Shown: positions 28,933 to 38,062 of the stretch, piece by piece
Numbering within the stretch: the stretch's first letter is position 1
Layout of the letters: each line of letters starts with the position of its first letter
Origin: Paraburkholderia sp. BCC1885
GTDB lineage: Bacteria; Pseudomonadota; Gammaproteobacteria; Burkholderiales; Burkholderiaceae
Direction: 5' to 3'
NCBI RefSeq assembly: GCF_900996235.1
Contig: NZ_CAAJGM010000219.1
Location: 248,001-312,000, forward strand
Length of the DNA stretch: 64,000 bases
Position numbers and translations under genes: made by a program
Notes under the pieces: generated by a model
What the model saw: only the letters and a program-made list of their open reading frames with translations
Told to the model about the DNA's origin: nothing
The model's database searches: none

Positions 28933-29011
28933 GTCCTCCGGCACGACATGCATGCGGCCGTCGTTATAATCGACGGCCGTTCCAGGATTCTTTTTGCAGG
29001 TGATTTATACG

Positions 29012-29776
29012 ATGGCAAAACCACGCCGCACAACGAAGCAGTCGAAGCAAACCGGGGGCACTTTTCTCGGCATCGTACTGGGCCTGATTGTCGGCCTGGC
29101 AATCGCGGTAGTGGTGGCGCTATATATCACCCGGGCGCCTACGCCGTTTGTCGCCAAAGTGGCGCCGCCCGCCGCGTCCGACACCAGCGCGAGCGAAGCG
29201 CAATACGATCCGAACCGTCCGCTGCAAGGCAAGACGCCGGGCCAGGCGGTGCCGCAGGCCGCTCAACCCGCACCGCCGAACACCGCGCCGCAGGGTCAAA
29301 CGCAGGGCCAGCCGGGTCTGCTGCAGGAACCTGAGATCGTCGAAGTGCCGCCGGCCAGTTCGTCCAGCGCGAACGGCGTCGCGGTCGCGCCGCAGCCGGC
29401 ACAGGATAACGCCGCGTCCGGCACGGTGAAGAAGCCGCCGCAGGCCACCAGCGCGCCAGCCGGCACGACGGCGGCCAACGCGGCGTCGAATGCCGCCAAA
29501 CCGGGCTCGGGTGCAGCGCCGTCGGCGGCTGACGCGAACAGCGGCTACTTCCTCCAGGTAGGCGCGTACAAGACCTCCGCGGATGCCGAGCAGCAACGCG
29601 CACGCCTCGCCTTCCAGGGTTTCGAATCGAAGGTGACGCAGCGCGATGCCGGCGGCGTGACGTACTATCGCGTGCGCATCGGGCCGTTCTCGAAGTTCGA
29701 GGACATGAATTCGGCACGTCAGCGTCTGTCCGACGCCGGCGTCGACACCGCCGTGATCCGCTTTACCAAGCAGTAA
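29012..29776 (+). CDS. SPOR-domain membrane protein (FtsN-like layout)
   Basis: A 254-residue protein with a basic N-terminus (AKPRRTTKQSK), one membrane helix (about 18-40), a Pro/Ala/Gln-rich periplasmic linker (about 45-175) and a C-terminal SPOR domain (about 177-254, GYFLQVGAYKTSADAEQQRARLAFQGFE ... YYRVRIGPFSKFEDMNSARQRL). SPOR domains bind denuded glycan strands at the division site, so a role in division or envelope processing is likely; FtsN-like layout alone does not prove it is FtsN. GGTG lies nine bases before the ATG. It follows argS, as in other Burkholderia. Confidence 0.9.
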   Translation: MAKPRRTTKQSKQTGGTFLGIVLGLIVGLAIAVVVALYITRAPTPFVAKVAPPAASDTSASEAQYDPNRPLQGKTPGQAVPQAAQPAPPNTAPQGQTQGQPGLLQEPEIVEVPPASSSSANGVAVAPQPAQDNAASGTVKKPPQATSAPAGTTAANAASNAAKPGSGAAPSAADANSGYFLQVGAYKTSADAEQQRARLAFQGFESKVTQRDAGGVTYYRVRIGPFSKFEDMNSARQRLSDAGVDTAVIRFTKQ

Positions 29777-29788
29777 TACGCCGTCATA

Positions 29789-29817
29789 CGCGGCACGCTG
29801 AACCTCGGCGTGCCGCG
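29789..29817. terminator. GC-rich hairpin after SPOR gene
   Basis: Ten-base perfect arms CGCGGCACGC / GCGTGCCGCG with a nine-base loop, 12 bases after the stop. There is no T tract, so it may be only a weak terminator or an mRNA-stabilising hairpin. Confidence 0.45.
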
Positions 29818-29928
29818 CGAGTCTCAAGCACGGCAGAGGCCTGCCGCCACACACTCATAACGGTGACAGCCATGCGTTTCACTGCAACGCCACGCCACCG
29901 TTATTCCGCCTAATTGGGTCCCCTCGAC

Positions 29929-30567
29929 ATGAAAAAACTGCTGAGCATTCTCTTCCTTTCACTCGGCCTCGTCAGCGCGGCCGTAGAGGCATCGCCGGCT
30001 GCGCCCGTCGCCGGCAAGGACTACACCGTCCTGTCGCAACCGCAGCCCATCGACGTACCCGCAGGCAAGATCGAAGTCACCGAATTCTTCTGGTATGGCT
30101 GCCCGCACTGCAACGAATTCAACCCGTACCTCGAAACATGGATCAAGAAGCAAAGTCCGGACGTCGTGTTCAAGCGCGTGCCGGTAGCCTTCCGCGACGA
30201 CTTCATCCCGCATTCGAAGATGTACCACGCGCTCGACGCGCTCGGGCTCGCAGAAAAGCTCACGCCGGTCGTCTTCAACGAAATCCACGTCAACAAGGAC
30301 TATCTGCTGACGCCGGAAGACCAGCAGAAATTCCTCGCCAAGAACGGCGTGGATCCGAAGAAGTACATGGACGCGTACAACTCGTTCTCGACGCAAAGCG
30401 AGATCCAGCGCGACAAGAAGCTGCTCGACGACTACAAGATCGACGGCGTGCCGACGCTGGCCGTGCAGGGCAAGTATGAAACCGGCCCCGCCGCGACGAA
30501 CAGCCTGCCCGGCACGCTGCAGGTGCTCGACTATCTGGTCGCCCAGATCCGCGCGAAGAAGATGTAA
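29929..30567 (+). CDS. dsbA: Thiol:disulfide interchange protein DsbA
   Basis: Periplasmic oxidase that introduces disulfide bonds into exported proteins, 212 residues. A signal peptide ends near VEA at residue 21. The active site is Cys58-Pro-His-Cys61 (FFWYGCPHC), identical to E. coli DsbA, and the cis-proline loop GVPTLAV lies near the C-terminal part. The helical insert between the two halves is present. The ATG at 29929 (MKKLLS) gives the natural signal peptide. An SDR gene follows 15 bases later and is probably cotranscribed. Confidence 0.95.
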   Translation: MKKLLSILFLSLGLVSAAVEASPAAPVAGKDYTVLSQPQPIDVPAGKIEVTEFFWYGCPHCNEFNPYLETWIKKQSPDVVFKRVPVAFRDDFIPHSKMYHALDALGLAEKLTPVVFNEIHVNKDYLLTPEDQQKFLAKNGVDPKKYMDAYNSFSTQSEIQRDKKLLDDYKIDGVPTLAVQGKYETGPAATNSLPGTLQVLDYLVAQIRAKKM

Positions 30568-30582
30568 GGCCCCGGCGCCGGT

Positions 30583-31353
30583 ATGAGCACCCCTCTGAAG
30601 GTTTTCATCACCGGCGCATCGAGCGGCATCGGTCTCGCGCTCGCCGCCGAATATGCACGGCGCGGCGCGATTCTCGGCCTCGTCGCCCGTCGCGGCGACG
30701 CGCTCGCCAGCTTCAGACAGTCCCATCCCCAGCATTCCATCTCGATCTATCCCGTCGACGTTCGCGACGCGGATGCACTGGCGGCCGCCGCCGCGCAGTT
30801 CATCGAAGCCCACGGCTGCCCCGACATCGTCATTGCCAATGCGGGCATCAGCCGAGGCGCGGTCACCGGCCACGGCGACCTGCACGCTTTTCGCGAAGTC
30901 ATGGACGTCAACTACTTCGGCATGGTCGCCACCTTCGAGCCGTTCGCGGCAGCCATGATGGCGGCGCGCAAGGGCGCGCTGGTCGGCCTGGCGAGCGTGG
31001 CCGGCGTGCGCGGCTTGCCGGGCTCTGGCGCGTACAGCGCCTCGAAGGCTGCCGCATTCAAGTATCTCGAAGCCTTACGCGTCGAGATGCGGCCCAAGGG
31101 CGTCGACGTGGTGACGATCGCGCCCGGCTATATCCGCACGCCGATGACCGCGCACAATCCGTATCCCATGCCGTTCCTGATGGATGCCGACCGCTTCGCC
31201 GCCAAGGTGGCCGATGCAATCGGGCGCGGCCAGTCGTTTGCGATCTATCCGTGGCAGATGCGCGTGGTGGCCATGCTGTTGCATGTGCTGCCGCGCTGGA
31301 TCTACGACCGCGCCTTCGAGAAAGCACCGCGCAAGCCGCGCACGGCCGATTGA
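30583..31353 (+). CDS. SDR family oxidoreductase
   Basis: Classical short-chain dehydrogenase/reductase of 256 residues. It has the cofactor motif TGASSGIG (10-17), NAG (86-88), Asn110, Ser138 and the catalytic YSASK (Tyr151, Lys155), so it should be catalytically competent; an Arg-rich loop after the second strand (VARRGD) suggests NADP(H) use. Substrate is unknown. It lies directly after dsbA on the same strand, a linkage without an evident metabolic reason. Confidence 0.92.
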   Translation: MSTPLKVFITGASSGIGLALAAEYARRGAILGLVARRGDALASFRQSHPQHSISIYPVDVRDADALAAAAAQFIEAHGCPDIVIANAGISRGAVTGHGDLHAFREVMDVNYFGMVATFEPFAAAMMAARKGALVGLASVAGVRGLPGSGAYSASKAAAFKYLEALRVEMRPKGVDVVTIAPGYIRTPMTAHNPYPMPFLMDADRFAAKVADAIGRGQSFAIYPWQMRVVAMLLHVLPRWIYDRAFEKAPRKPRTAD

Positions 31354-31592
31354 CGTCGCCGCCTTGAGACGGGTTGCGATCCGTTAAGGCATTCAGCGCA
31401 TCGACCGCGTGCAGAAAACCGTTTCCATATGGATATGCCGATTCGTTTGTTGTCGGCACAACCACCCTTCGCTAAGCTGCGCGCTGGCGGGATCGCGCGG
31501 GCATGCCCTGCGCCGGCCCCGAAAACGTATCACAATAAAGCCGGTGGTCCGCGCGGGCCGTTTGCGTGCCCGCGCCTGTTAAGGGAGATCCT

Positions 31593-33188
31593 ATGCGCAT
31601 TAAATTGCCCGTCGCCGTCGTTGCCGCTCTACTCGCCGCAGCGCCTGCGCTCGCATTGGCCAAACCGCTGGTCGTTTGTACCGAATCGAGCCCGGACGGT
31701 TTCGACGTGGTGCAGTTCAACTCGCTCGTCACGACGAATGCCTCGGCGGATGTGATTTTCAACCCGCTGGTCGCGTATGACGAAGCCGCGAAGAAGGCGG
31801 TGCCGGCGCTCGCGCAAAGCTGGGACGTGAGCCCCGACGGCCTCACCTACACCTTCCATCTGCGTCCCAATGTGCAGTTCCAGACCACCGACTACTTCAA
31901 GCCCACCCATGCGCTGAATGCCGACGACGTGGTCTTCAGCTTCACGCGCATGCTCGACGACAGCAATCCGTGGCACAAGGTGACGGGCGCGAGCGGCTTC
32001 CCGCATGCGCAATCGATGGGTCTGCCCAAGCTGATCAAGTCGGTCTCGAAGGTCGACGACAACACGGTCAAGTTCGAACTGAACCAGCCGGACGCGACGT
32101 TCATCTCCATTCTCACGATGGGCTTCGCCTCGATCTATTCCGCCGAATACGCCGACCAGTTGCTCAAGGCAGGCAAGCAGGTCGACCTGAACGCCAAGCC
32201 GATCGGCACCGGCCCGTTCGTGCTGAAGAGCTACACGAAAGACGCCGTGATTCGCTACGACGTCAACCCGACATACTGGGGCGCCAAGCCGAAGATCGAC
32301 CGCCTGATCTACGCGATCACGCCGGACGCCACGGTGCGGGCCCAGAAGGTGAAGACCGGCGAATGCCAGATCGCGCTTTCGCCGAAGCCGCAGGATATCG
32401 CCGACGCCAGGACCGACAAGTCGCTCGCGGTGGTGCAGACGCCCGCCTTCATGACCGCGTTCGTCGCGCTCAACACGGAAAAAAAGCCGCTCGACAACCA
32501 GAAGGTGCGCGCCGCGCTAAACATGGCGTTCGACCGCACGACGTATCTGAAGACCGTGTTCGACAACACCGCGACGGCGGCAGTGAATCCGTATCCGCCG
32601 AACACGTGGAGCTACAACAAGTCGGTCAAGCCGTGGCCGTATGATCCGGCGAAGGCGAAGAGCCTGTTGGCCGAAGCCGGTTTCCCGAACGGCTTCTCGA
32701 CCACCGTCTGGGTTCGTCCGACCGGCAGCGTGCTCAATCCGAATCCGAAAGCCGGCGCCGAACTGCTACAGGCCGATTTTGCGAAGATCGGCGTGAAGGC
32801 CGACGTGAAGGTGATCGAGTGGGGCGAGCTGATCAAGGAGGCCAAGCAAGGTCAGCATGATTCGCTGTTCATGGGCTGGGCCGGGGACAACGGCGATCCG
32901 GACAACTTCCTGTCGCCGCTGTTCAGCTGCAACGCGGTGAAGTCGGGCATCAACTTCGCGCGCTTCTGCGACGCCGATCTGGACAAGCTGATTGCCGAAG
33001 GCAAGGCCACGCCGGATCAGGCCAAACGCGCCAAGGCGTATGAAGCCGCGCAGCAGATCATTCACGATCAGGCGCTGTGGATTCCGCTCGGTTATCCGAC
33101 CGCGGCGGCCATCACGCGCACCAACGTGAGCGGCTATCACGTCAGTCCGTTCGGGCGACAGAACTTTACGACGGTGACGGTGCAGTAG
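31593..33188 (+). CDS. DppA-like peptide ABC transporter substrate-binding protein
   Basis: Periplasmic binding protein of family 5 (SBP_bac_5), 531 residues, closest in style to dipeptide-binding DppA. A signal peptide ends near ALA at residue 23; the mature start KPLVVCTESSPDGFDVVQFNS is DppA-like. Other typical parts are LTYTFHLRPNVQFQ, a GTGPFVLKSY segment and, near the C-terminus, GINFARFCDADLDKLI. A strong ribosome site (AAGGGAG) precedes the ATG. No permease or ATPase genes are nearby, so it must either work with a transporter encoded elsewhere or serve in sensing. Its last 23 bases overlap the convergent MBL gene. Confidence 0.92.
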   Translation: MRIKLPVAVVAALLAAAPALALAKPLVVCTESSPDGFDVVQFNSLVTTNASADVIFNPLVAYDEAAKKAVPALAQSWDVSPDGLTYTFHLRPNVQFQTTDYFKPTHALNADDVVFSFTRMLDDSNPWHKVTGASGFPHAQSMGLPKLIKSVSKVDDNTVKFELNQPDATFISILTMGFASIYSAEYADQLLKAGKQVDLNAKPIGTGPFVLKSYTKDAVIRYDVNPTYWGAKPKIDRLIYAITPDATVRAQKVKTGECQIALSPKPQDIADARTDKSLAVVQTPAFMTAFVALNTEKKPLDNQKVRAALNMAFDRTTYLKTVFDNTATAAVNPYPPNTWSYNKSVKPWPYDPAKAKSLLAEAGFPNGFSTTVWVRPTGSVLNPNPKAGAELLQADFAKIGVKADVKVIEWGELIKEAKQGQHDSLFMGWAGDNGDPDNFLSPLFSCNAVKSGINFARFCDADLDKLIAEGKATPDQAKRAKAYEAAQQIIHDQALWIPLGYPTAAAITRTNVSGYHVSPFGRQNFTTVTVQ

Positions 33189-34254
33189 GCGCGAACCGGA
33201 TCACCCCGTCGGCGTCCTCGCTGCGCTGCAATTCGCCCGCGAGCCACAGCAGATGCAAATGGGCGAGCGCCTCGCCCATCGCAAACGTCAACTGATGGAC
33301 GTCGAGTTGCCGCTTGAACATGAGCGGCACGATGTCCGCCGCGCTGCGCGGTTTCTCGGCGCACGCCTCGCGCACTTCGGCGAGGCGCGCGTCGTGATGC
33401 TCGCGCAATTGCGCGATGCGCGTGCGGACCCCGCGAAACGGCTTGCCATGCGACGGCAGCACGAGCGTATCCTCCGCCATCGTCTCGTAGCGGCCAAGCG
33501 ATTCCAGATACAGCGCAAGCGGGCTGCCCTCGGGCTCCATGTCGAACACCGACACGTTGGTGGAGATGCGCGGCAACACCATATCGCCGGAAATCAGCAC
33601 GCCGTCCGCTTCGTTATGCAGCGCGCAGTGCTCCGGCGAGTGGCCGTATCCCGTCACGACACGCCAGCGCTTGCCGCCGATCACGACATCCTGACCTTCA
33701 CGCAGGCGCCGATACTGGCCCGGCACGGCCGGCACGAGATTCGAGTAGTAGTTCGTGCGATTGCGCAGCTTGTCGAGCGACACCTCGTCGGTCAGGCCGT
33801 GCCGGGCGAAGTGCCGCGCGGCGCCCGCGCCGCCGGCGGTCGAGCCGTCGCCGGCCGCCATCACGCGGGCCTGCATGTATTCGCCAAGCGTCATCCAGAG
33901 CCGGACGTTCCAGCGCTGCTTCTCGCCGCCCGTGCAGACCCAGTGCGCAAGACCCACGTGATCCGGATGACAATGCGTGACGATCACGCGCAGCACCGGC
34001 AAGCCCTCCAATGCCGTGTCGAAGACCTGCTCCCAGTTCGCCTTGATCGTGTCCGAAGCGATGCCGCAATCGACCACCGTCCAGCCCTTCTGGCCGTCGA
34101 TTTCATCGCGCATCAGCCACAGGTTGATGTGATCGAGCGCGAACGGCAGCGGCATGCGCAGCCAGAACACGCCGGGCGTCACTTCGAACGCGTGGCCGGG
34201 TTCCGGCAGGGTGTCCTTGAACGGGTAGTCGAGTTGGTGTTCGAGAGCATTCAT
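33166..34254 (-). CDS. MBL-fold metallohydrolase
   Basis: A 362-residue metallo-beta-lactamase-fold enzyme with the zinc motif THCHPDH (93-99), a further His in GYGHSPEH (near 205) and Asp in ISGDMVLPRI. After the fold, about 90 helical residues (ADIVPLMFKRQLDVHQLTFAMGEALAHL) form the C-terminal winged domain seen in glyoxalase II-like/LACTB2-type members. Divergent from a MerR-type regulator of the LiuR style that often controls branched-chain acyl-CoA genes; the hydrolase could act on an acyl-thioester but this is inference. Confidence 0.9.
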   Translation of the reverse strand: MNALEHQLDYPFKDTLPEPGHAFEVTPGVFWLRMPLPFALDHINLWLMRDEIDGQKGWTVVDCGIASDTIKANWEQVFDTALEGLPVLRVIVTHCHPDHVGLAHWVCTGGEKQRWNVRLWMTLGEYMQARVMAAGDGSTAGGAGAARHFARHGLTDEVSLDKLRNRTNYYSNLVPAVPGQYRRLREGQDVVIGGKRWRVVTGYGHSPEHCALHNEADGVLISGDMVLPRISTNVSVFDMEPEGSPLALYLESLGRYETMAEDTLVLPSHGKPFRGVRTRIAQLREHHDARLAEVREACAEKPRSAADIVPLMFKRQLDVHQLTFAMGEALAHLHLLWLAGELQRSEDADGVIRFAPTAPSPS

Positions 34255-34354
34255 GGTGAGGGTTTCCTGCGCCGGTCTCGCGGCGGTCTTGTTGCCTGGC
34301 GCGTGGCGGGGTGGTCACTTCACCGCCGCGCGCCACGGTTGCGCTTTGCTCAAG

Positions 34355-34383
34355 TTGACGATAACGTAAACGTCGATTCTATC
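34355..34383 (+). promoter_or_regulatory. Candidate merR promoter with internal near-palindrome
   Basis: TTGACG (34355-34360) and TCTATC (34378-34383) are spaced 17 bases as a sigma-70-like pair. Between and across them lies the imperfect inverted arrangement GACG...CGTC, repeated ACGT-type half sites as seen in operators of the MerR/LiuR group. It lies between the divergent MBL and merR genes, about 40 bases before the merR ATG. Confidence 0.5.
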
Positions 34384-34421
34384 GTCCAATCGGTTTTTCT
34401 GCCCGGCTACGGGACGTCCCA

Positions 34422-34826
34422 ATGAACACGCAATACACCATCACCGAGCTCGCGCGTGAATTCGACGTCACGCCGCGCGCGATTCGTTTCTACGAAGACC
34501 AGGGTTTACTCTCACCGAGCCGGGAAGGGTCGAGCGGCTTGCGGCGCGTGTATTCGGGTCGTGACCGCACCCGCCTGAAGCTGACGCTACGCGGCAAGCG
34601 GCTCGGCTTCACGCTGTCGGAGATCCGCGACCTGCTCGACCTGTACGAATCGCCGACAGACACCGCGCCGCAATTGCACGCCTTCCTCGCCACGGTGACG
34701 CGGCACCGCGAGGTGCTCGAACGTCAGCTCGAAGACCTGAACGCCACGCTCGAAGATCTCGCGCAATACGAAGCCCAGGCGCGCGCGCTGCTCGAAAGCG
34801 GCGCGCGCGAGCCGCATGCCCTGTAA
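34422..34826 (+). CDS. MerR-family transcriptional regulator
   Basis: A 134-residue MerR regulator. The winged helix occupies about 6-75 (YTITELAREFDVTPRAIRFYEDQGLLSPSREG), followed by a long dimerisation helix (about 85-125). There is no C-terminal cysteine pattern for metal sensing. The sequence of the DNA-binding part and the AIRFYEDQGLL motif match the LiuR-like group found next to acyl-CoA catabolic genes in beta-proteobacteria. Downstream carbonic anhydrase and thiolase genes on the same strand and the divergent MBL gene are its possible targets. Confidence 0.92.
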   Translation: MNTQYTITELAREFDVTPRAIRFYEDQGLLSPSREGSSGLRRVYSGRDRTRLKLTLRGKRLGFTLSEIRDLLDLYESPTDTAPQLHAFLATVTRHREVLERQLEDLNATLEDLAQYEAQARALLESGAREPHAL

Positions 34827-34869
34827 AGACACCGACCCGTCCAACGGTCCAGTAACCACCTGAAGCACC

Positions 34870-35646
34870 ATGAACTCAAACGCCTCTGCCCTGCCCAACC
34901 CGCTCGCCCATCTGTTCGACAACAACGACAAGTGGGTGACCCGCAAACTGTCCGAGGATCCCGAGTATTTCTCGCGGCTCGCTCATCAGCAGACGCCGGA
35001 ATATCTGTGGATCGGCTGCTCGGATTCGCGCGTGCCGGCTAACCAGATCATCGGGCTGCCGCCGGGCGAAGTATTCGTGCACAGAAACATCGCCAATGTC
35101 GTCGTGCATACGGACCTGAACTGCCTCTCGGTGATCCAGTTCGCGGTCGACCTGCTGAAGGTCAAGCACATCATGGTGGTCGGCCATTACGGCTGCTCCG
35201 GTGTCGCCGCGGCGCTGCATGGCCGGCGCGTGGGACTCGCGGATAACTGGCTGCATCACGTGCAGGACGTGCGCACCAAGCATGCCGCGCTGCTCGAGGG
35301 ATGGCCGATGGGCGAAGCGCGGCATCGGCGCCTCGTGGAACTGAACACCATCGAACAAGTCGTCAACGTATGCCGGACAACCATCGTCAACGACGCGTGG
35401 GCGCGCGGCCAGGAACTGACGGTGCATGGCTGGGCTTACGGCGTGCACGACGGCAAGGTGCGCAATCTGGGCATGATGATCGGCGAGCCCGGCATGCTCG
35501 ACGAAACGTATGCGCGCTGTGTGGCCGCCGTGTCGGCGAGCGGCGCGCACAGAACAGACAACGACGTGGTCGCGGCCGATGCGGCCCGGCTCGGCGACGT
35601 GCCGGCCGTCGTGGAAGGTGTGATCAAGGAGCTAAAACATGAGTGA
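34870..35646 (+). CDS. can: Beta-class carbonic anhydrase
   Basis: Zinc enzyme interconverting CO2 and bicarbonate, 258 residues. Zinc ligands are Cys50 in WIGCSDSR (with Asp52 and Arg54 of the catalytic dyad), His106 and Cys109 in VGHYGCSG; the sequence HRNIANVV follows as in E. coli Can. The C-terminus is about 35 residues longer than E. coli Can. It overlaps the thiolase gene by eight bases, showing a tight operon, possibly to supply bicarbonate for acyl-CoA carboxylases; that link is inference. Confidence 0.95.
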   Translation: MNSNASALPNPLAHLFDNNDKWVTRKLSEDPEYFSRLAHQQTPEYLWIGCSDSRVPANQIIGLPPGEVFVHRNIANVVVHTDLNCLSVIQFAVDLLKVKHIMVVGHYGCSGVAAALHGRRVGLADNWLHHVQDVRTKHAALLEGWPMGEARHRRLVELNTIEQVVNVCRTTIVNDAWARGQELTVHGWAYGVHDGKVRNLGMMIGEPGMLDETYARCVAAVSASGAHRTDNDVVAADAARLGDVPAVVEGVIKELKHE

Positions 35647-36844
35647 GACAAAGTACAACACCCCGGCCGATCCGGTCGTGATCGTCGCGGCCGCCCGTAC
35701 TCCAATGGCCGCATTTCAGGGCGATTTCGCCACGCTCACGGCACCGCAACTCGGCGCCATCGCGATCGAGGCCGCCGTGCAGCGCGCGGGCCTCAAGCCC
35801 GAACAGGTGGATGAAGTCGTGATGGGCTGCGTGCTGCCGGCCGGTCTGGGCCAGGCGCCGGCGCGCCAGGCGGCGCTCGGCGCAGGTCTGCCGTTGAGCA
35901 CGGGCAGCACCACCGTGAACAAGATGTGCGGCTCCGGCATGCGTGCGGCGATGTTCGCGCACGACATGCTGGCCGCGGGCTCGGTGGATGTGATGGTCGC
36001 CGGCGGCATGGAGAGCATGACCAACGCGCCCTACCTGCTGCCCAAGGCACGCAACGGCATGCGCATGGGTCACGGCCAGGTGATCGACCACATGTTCTAC
36101 GACGGTCTCGAAGACGCTTACGAAAAGGGCCGTCTGATGGGCACGTTCGCCGAAGAATGCGCGGCATCGTTCGACTTCACGCGTGAGGCGCAGGACGCTT
36201 TCGCGGTGGAATCGCTCAAGCGCGCCAAGCGTGCCAACGAAGACGGCTCGTTCGCGTGGGAGATCACGCCGGTCAAGGTGGAAAGCCGCAAAGGCGACGT
36301 CACCATCGAACGTGACGAACAGCCGTTCAAGGCCAACCTCGAAAAGATCGCCACGCTCAAGCCGGCTTTCAGCAAAACCGGCACGGTGACGGCGGCGAAT
36401 TCGTCCTCGATTTCAGATGGCGCGGCAGCGCTCATGATGATGCGCGAATCGACCGCGAAGCAACTCGGCGTGACACCGCTCGCACGCGTGGTCGGTCATT
36501 CGACCTTCGCGCAGGAACCCGCGAAGTTCACCACGGCGCCGGTCGGCGCGATCCGCAAGCTGTTCGAGAAGAACGGCTGGCGCGCGGACGAGGTGGATCT
36601 CTATGAGGTGAACGAAGCATTTGCCGTGGTCACGATGGCCGCGATGAAGGAACATCATTTGCCGCATGAGAAGGTCAATGTGAACGGCGGCGCGTGCGCG
36701 CTCGGTCATCCGATCGGCGCATCCGGCGCGCGCATTCTCGTGACGCTGATCGGCGCGCTAAAACATCGCGGACTGAAACGCGGTGTCGCGACGCTGTGCA
36801 TCGGCGGTGGCGAAGCGACGGCGATGGGGATCGAACTGGTGTGA
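35639..36844 (+). CDS. Acetyl-CoA C-acyltransferase (thiolase II type)
   Basis: Thiolase of 401 residues that condenses or cleaves acetyl/acyl-CoA. Catalytic residues are Cys97 (NKMCGSGMRA), His357 (GHPIGASG) and Cys387 (LCIGGGEATAM), with a typical NEAFA segment (DLYEVNEAFAVV). Overall it is closest to biosynthetic/degradative acetoacetyl-CoA thiolases. The ATG lies eight bases inside the carbonic anhydrase gene. Downstream SDR and YchJ-like genes follow on the same strand. The enzyme may serve isoleucine/leucine breakdown or ketone metabolism; the sequence does not decide. Confidence 0.94.
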   Translation: MSETKYNTPADPVVIVAAARTPMAAFQGDFATLTAPQLGAIAIEAAVQRAGLKPEQVDEVVMGCVLPAGLGQAPARQAALGAGLPLSTGSTTVNKMCGSGMRAAMFAHDMLAAGSVDVMVAGGMESMTNAPYLLPKARNGMRMGHGQVIDHMFYDGLEDAYEKGRLMGTFAEECAASFDFTREAQDAFAVESLKRAKRANEDGSFAWEITPVKVESRKGDVTIERDEQPFKANLEKIATLKPAFSKTGTVTAANSSSISDGAAALMMMRESTAKQLGVTPLARVVGHSTFAQEPAKFTTAPVGAIRKLFEKNGWRADEVDLYEVNEAFAVVTMAAMKEHHLPHEKVNVNGGACALGHPIGASGARILVTLIGALKHRGLKRGVATLCIGGGEATAMGIELV

Positions 36845-36902
36845 AGCGTGCGAGGCGTGCGCGGGTCGCGCGCACGCGTGCTGCAAATCATGAGGTAGAC
36901 GT

Positions 36903-37580
36903 ATGAAGACAGTGTTGATTGTGGGAGCGTCGCGCGGCCTCGGCCGTGAGTTTGCCCGGCAGTACAAACAGTCCGGCTGGCGGGTGCTCGCCACCGCGCG
37001 CGACGAGACGTCGCTCGATGCCCTCAAGGCCCTCGGCGCCGAGACGTTTTCGCTCGACGTCACCTCGCAGACGGAAATCGCCGCGCTCGGCTGGAAGCTC
37101 GATGGCGAACGGCTCGATGCCGCGATTGTGGTGTCGGGCGTCTACGGTCCGCGCACCGAGAGCATCGAGACGGTCACCGCCGAAGATTTCGACACGGTGA
37201 TGGTGACCAACGTGCGCGGCCCGATGCAACTGCTGCCGATCCTGCTGCCGCTCGTCGAGGATGCTGGCGGCGTGCTCGCGGTGCTGTCGAGCAAGATGGG
37301 CAGCATCGCCGAGGCGACCGGCACGACGGGCTGGCTGTATCGCGTGAGCAAGGCGGCGCTGAACGACGCGCTGAAAATCGCCTCCTTGCAGACGCGGCGG
37401 GCAGCCTGCGTCGCGCTACATCCGGGCTGGGTCCGCACCGACATGGGCGGCCCGCAGGCCGCCATCGATCCGGAGCGCAGCGTGCACGGCATGCGCGAGG
37501 TGTTGACGCATGCCGCGGCGGCGCACGAATCGTTTAACGGCCGCTTCTTTCAATACGACGGCACCGCGCTCGACTGGTAA
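36903..37580 (+). CDS. SDR family oxidoreductase, CsgA-like
   Basis: A 225-residue short-chain dehydrogenase of the small type. It contains the cofactor loop GASRGLG (8-14), an NVRG segment, Ser in LSSKMGS and YRVSK with catalytic Tyr and Lys. Substrate is unknown; relatives include CsgA-like proteins with C-terminal HPGWVRTDMGG, present here. It lies 58 bases after the thiolase gene and 29 bases before the YchJ-like gene. Confidence 0.9.
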   Translation: MKTVLIVGASRGLGREFARQYKQSGWRVLATARDETSLDALKALGAETFSLDVTSQTEIAALGWKLDGERLDAAIVVSGVYGPRTESIETVTAEDFDTVMVTNVRGPMQLLPILLPLVEDAGGVLAVLSSKMGSIAEATGTTGWLYRVSKAALNDALKIASLQTRRAACVALHPGWVRTDMGGPQAAIDPERSVHGMREVLTHAAAAHESFNGRFFQYDGTALDW

Positions 37581-37609
37581 CCCACTCACGCGGTCCGAAC
37601 CGAAATTCA

Positions 37610-38062
37610 ATGAACTCCATATCGTTGACAACCCAACGACCGTCCGAATGCCCTTGCGGCGGCGCGGCGCCGAATCTGCGCAGCGGTGCGAAGCCGCCGC
37701 GCTTCGCGGATTGCTGCGGCCCTTACATCGACGCAGGCAAGGCCGCGCCCACGGCGCTCGAATTGATGCGCTCGCGCTATAGCGCCTATGTGCTCGGCGC
37801 GAACGACTATCTGCGCGCCACGTGGGCGCCGCCAACCCGTCCGGCGGATATCGACGCGGACCCCGCCGCACCCGACGCACCGAAATGGCTAGGTCTGCAA
37901 ATTAAACGCTTCGCCGCGCAGGACGACACCCACGCGGAAGTCGAATTCGTCGCACGATACAAAGTCGGCGGACGAGCCCATCGCCTGCACGAGCTGAGCC
38001 GCTTCGTGCGCGGCGACGACGGCCGCTGGCGCTATCTCGACGGCGACGTCAGCGAGAGCTGA
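37610..38062 (+). CDS. YchJ-like (UPF0225) protein
   Basis: A 150-residue protein of the YchJ family, NTF2-like fold. The N-terminal SEC-C-type zinc cysteines are visible (CPCGG near 15-19 and DCCGPY near 34-39), followed by the conserved LMRSRYSAYVLGANDYLRATW and the C-terminal HELSRFVRGDDGRWRYLDGD. A C-terminal SEC-C motif, present in E. coli YchJ, is missing. Function is unknown. Probably last gene of the carbonic anhydrase-thiolase-SDR unit. Confidence 0.88.
   Translation: MNSISLTTQRPSECPCGGAAPNLRSGAKPPRFADCCGPYIDAGKAAPTALELMRSRYSAYVLGANDYLRATWAPPTRPADIDADPAAPDAPKWLGLQIKRFAAQDDTHAEVEFVARYKVGGRAHRLHELSRFVRGDDGRWRYLDGDVSES

Noticed and set aside
27172..28953. 593-codon open frame antisense to argS
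   Set aside because: Same GC-bias artefact; the sense strand has all arginyl-tRNA synthetase motifs.
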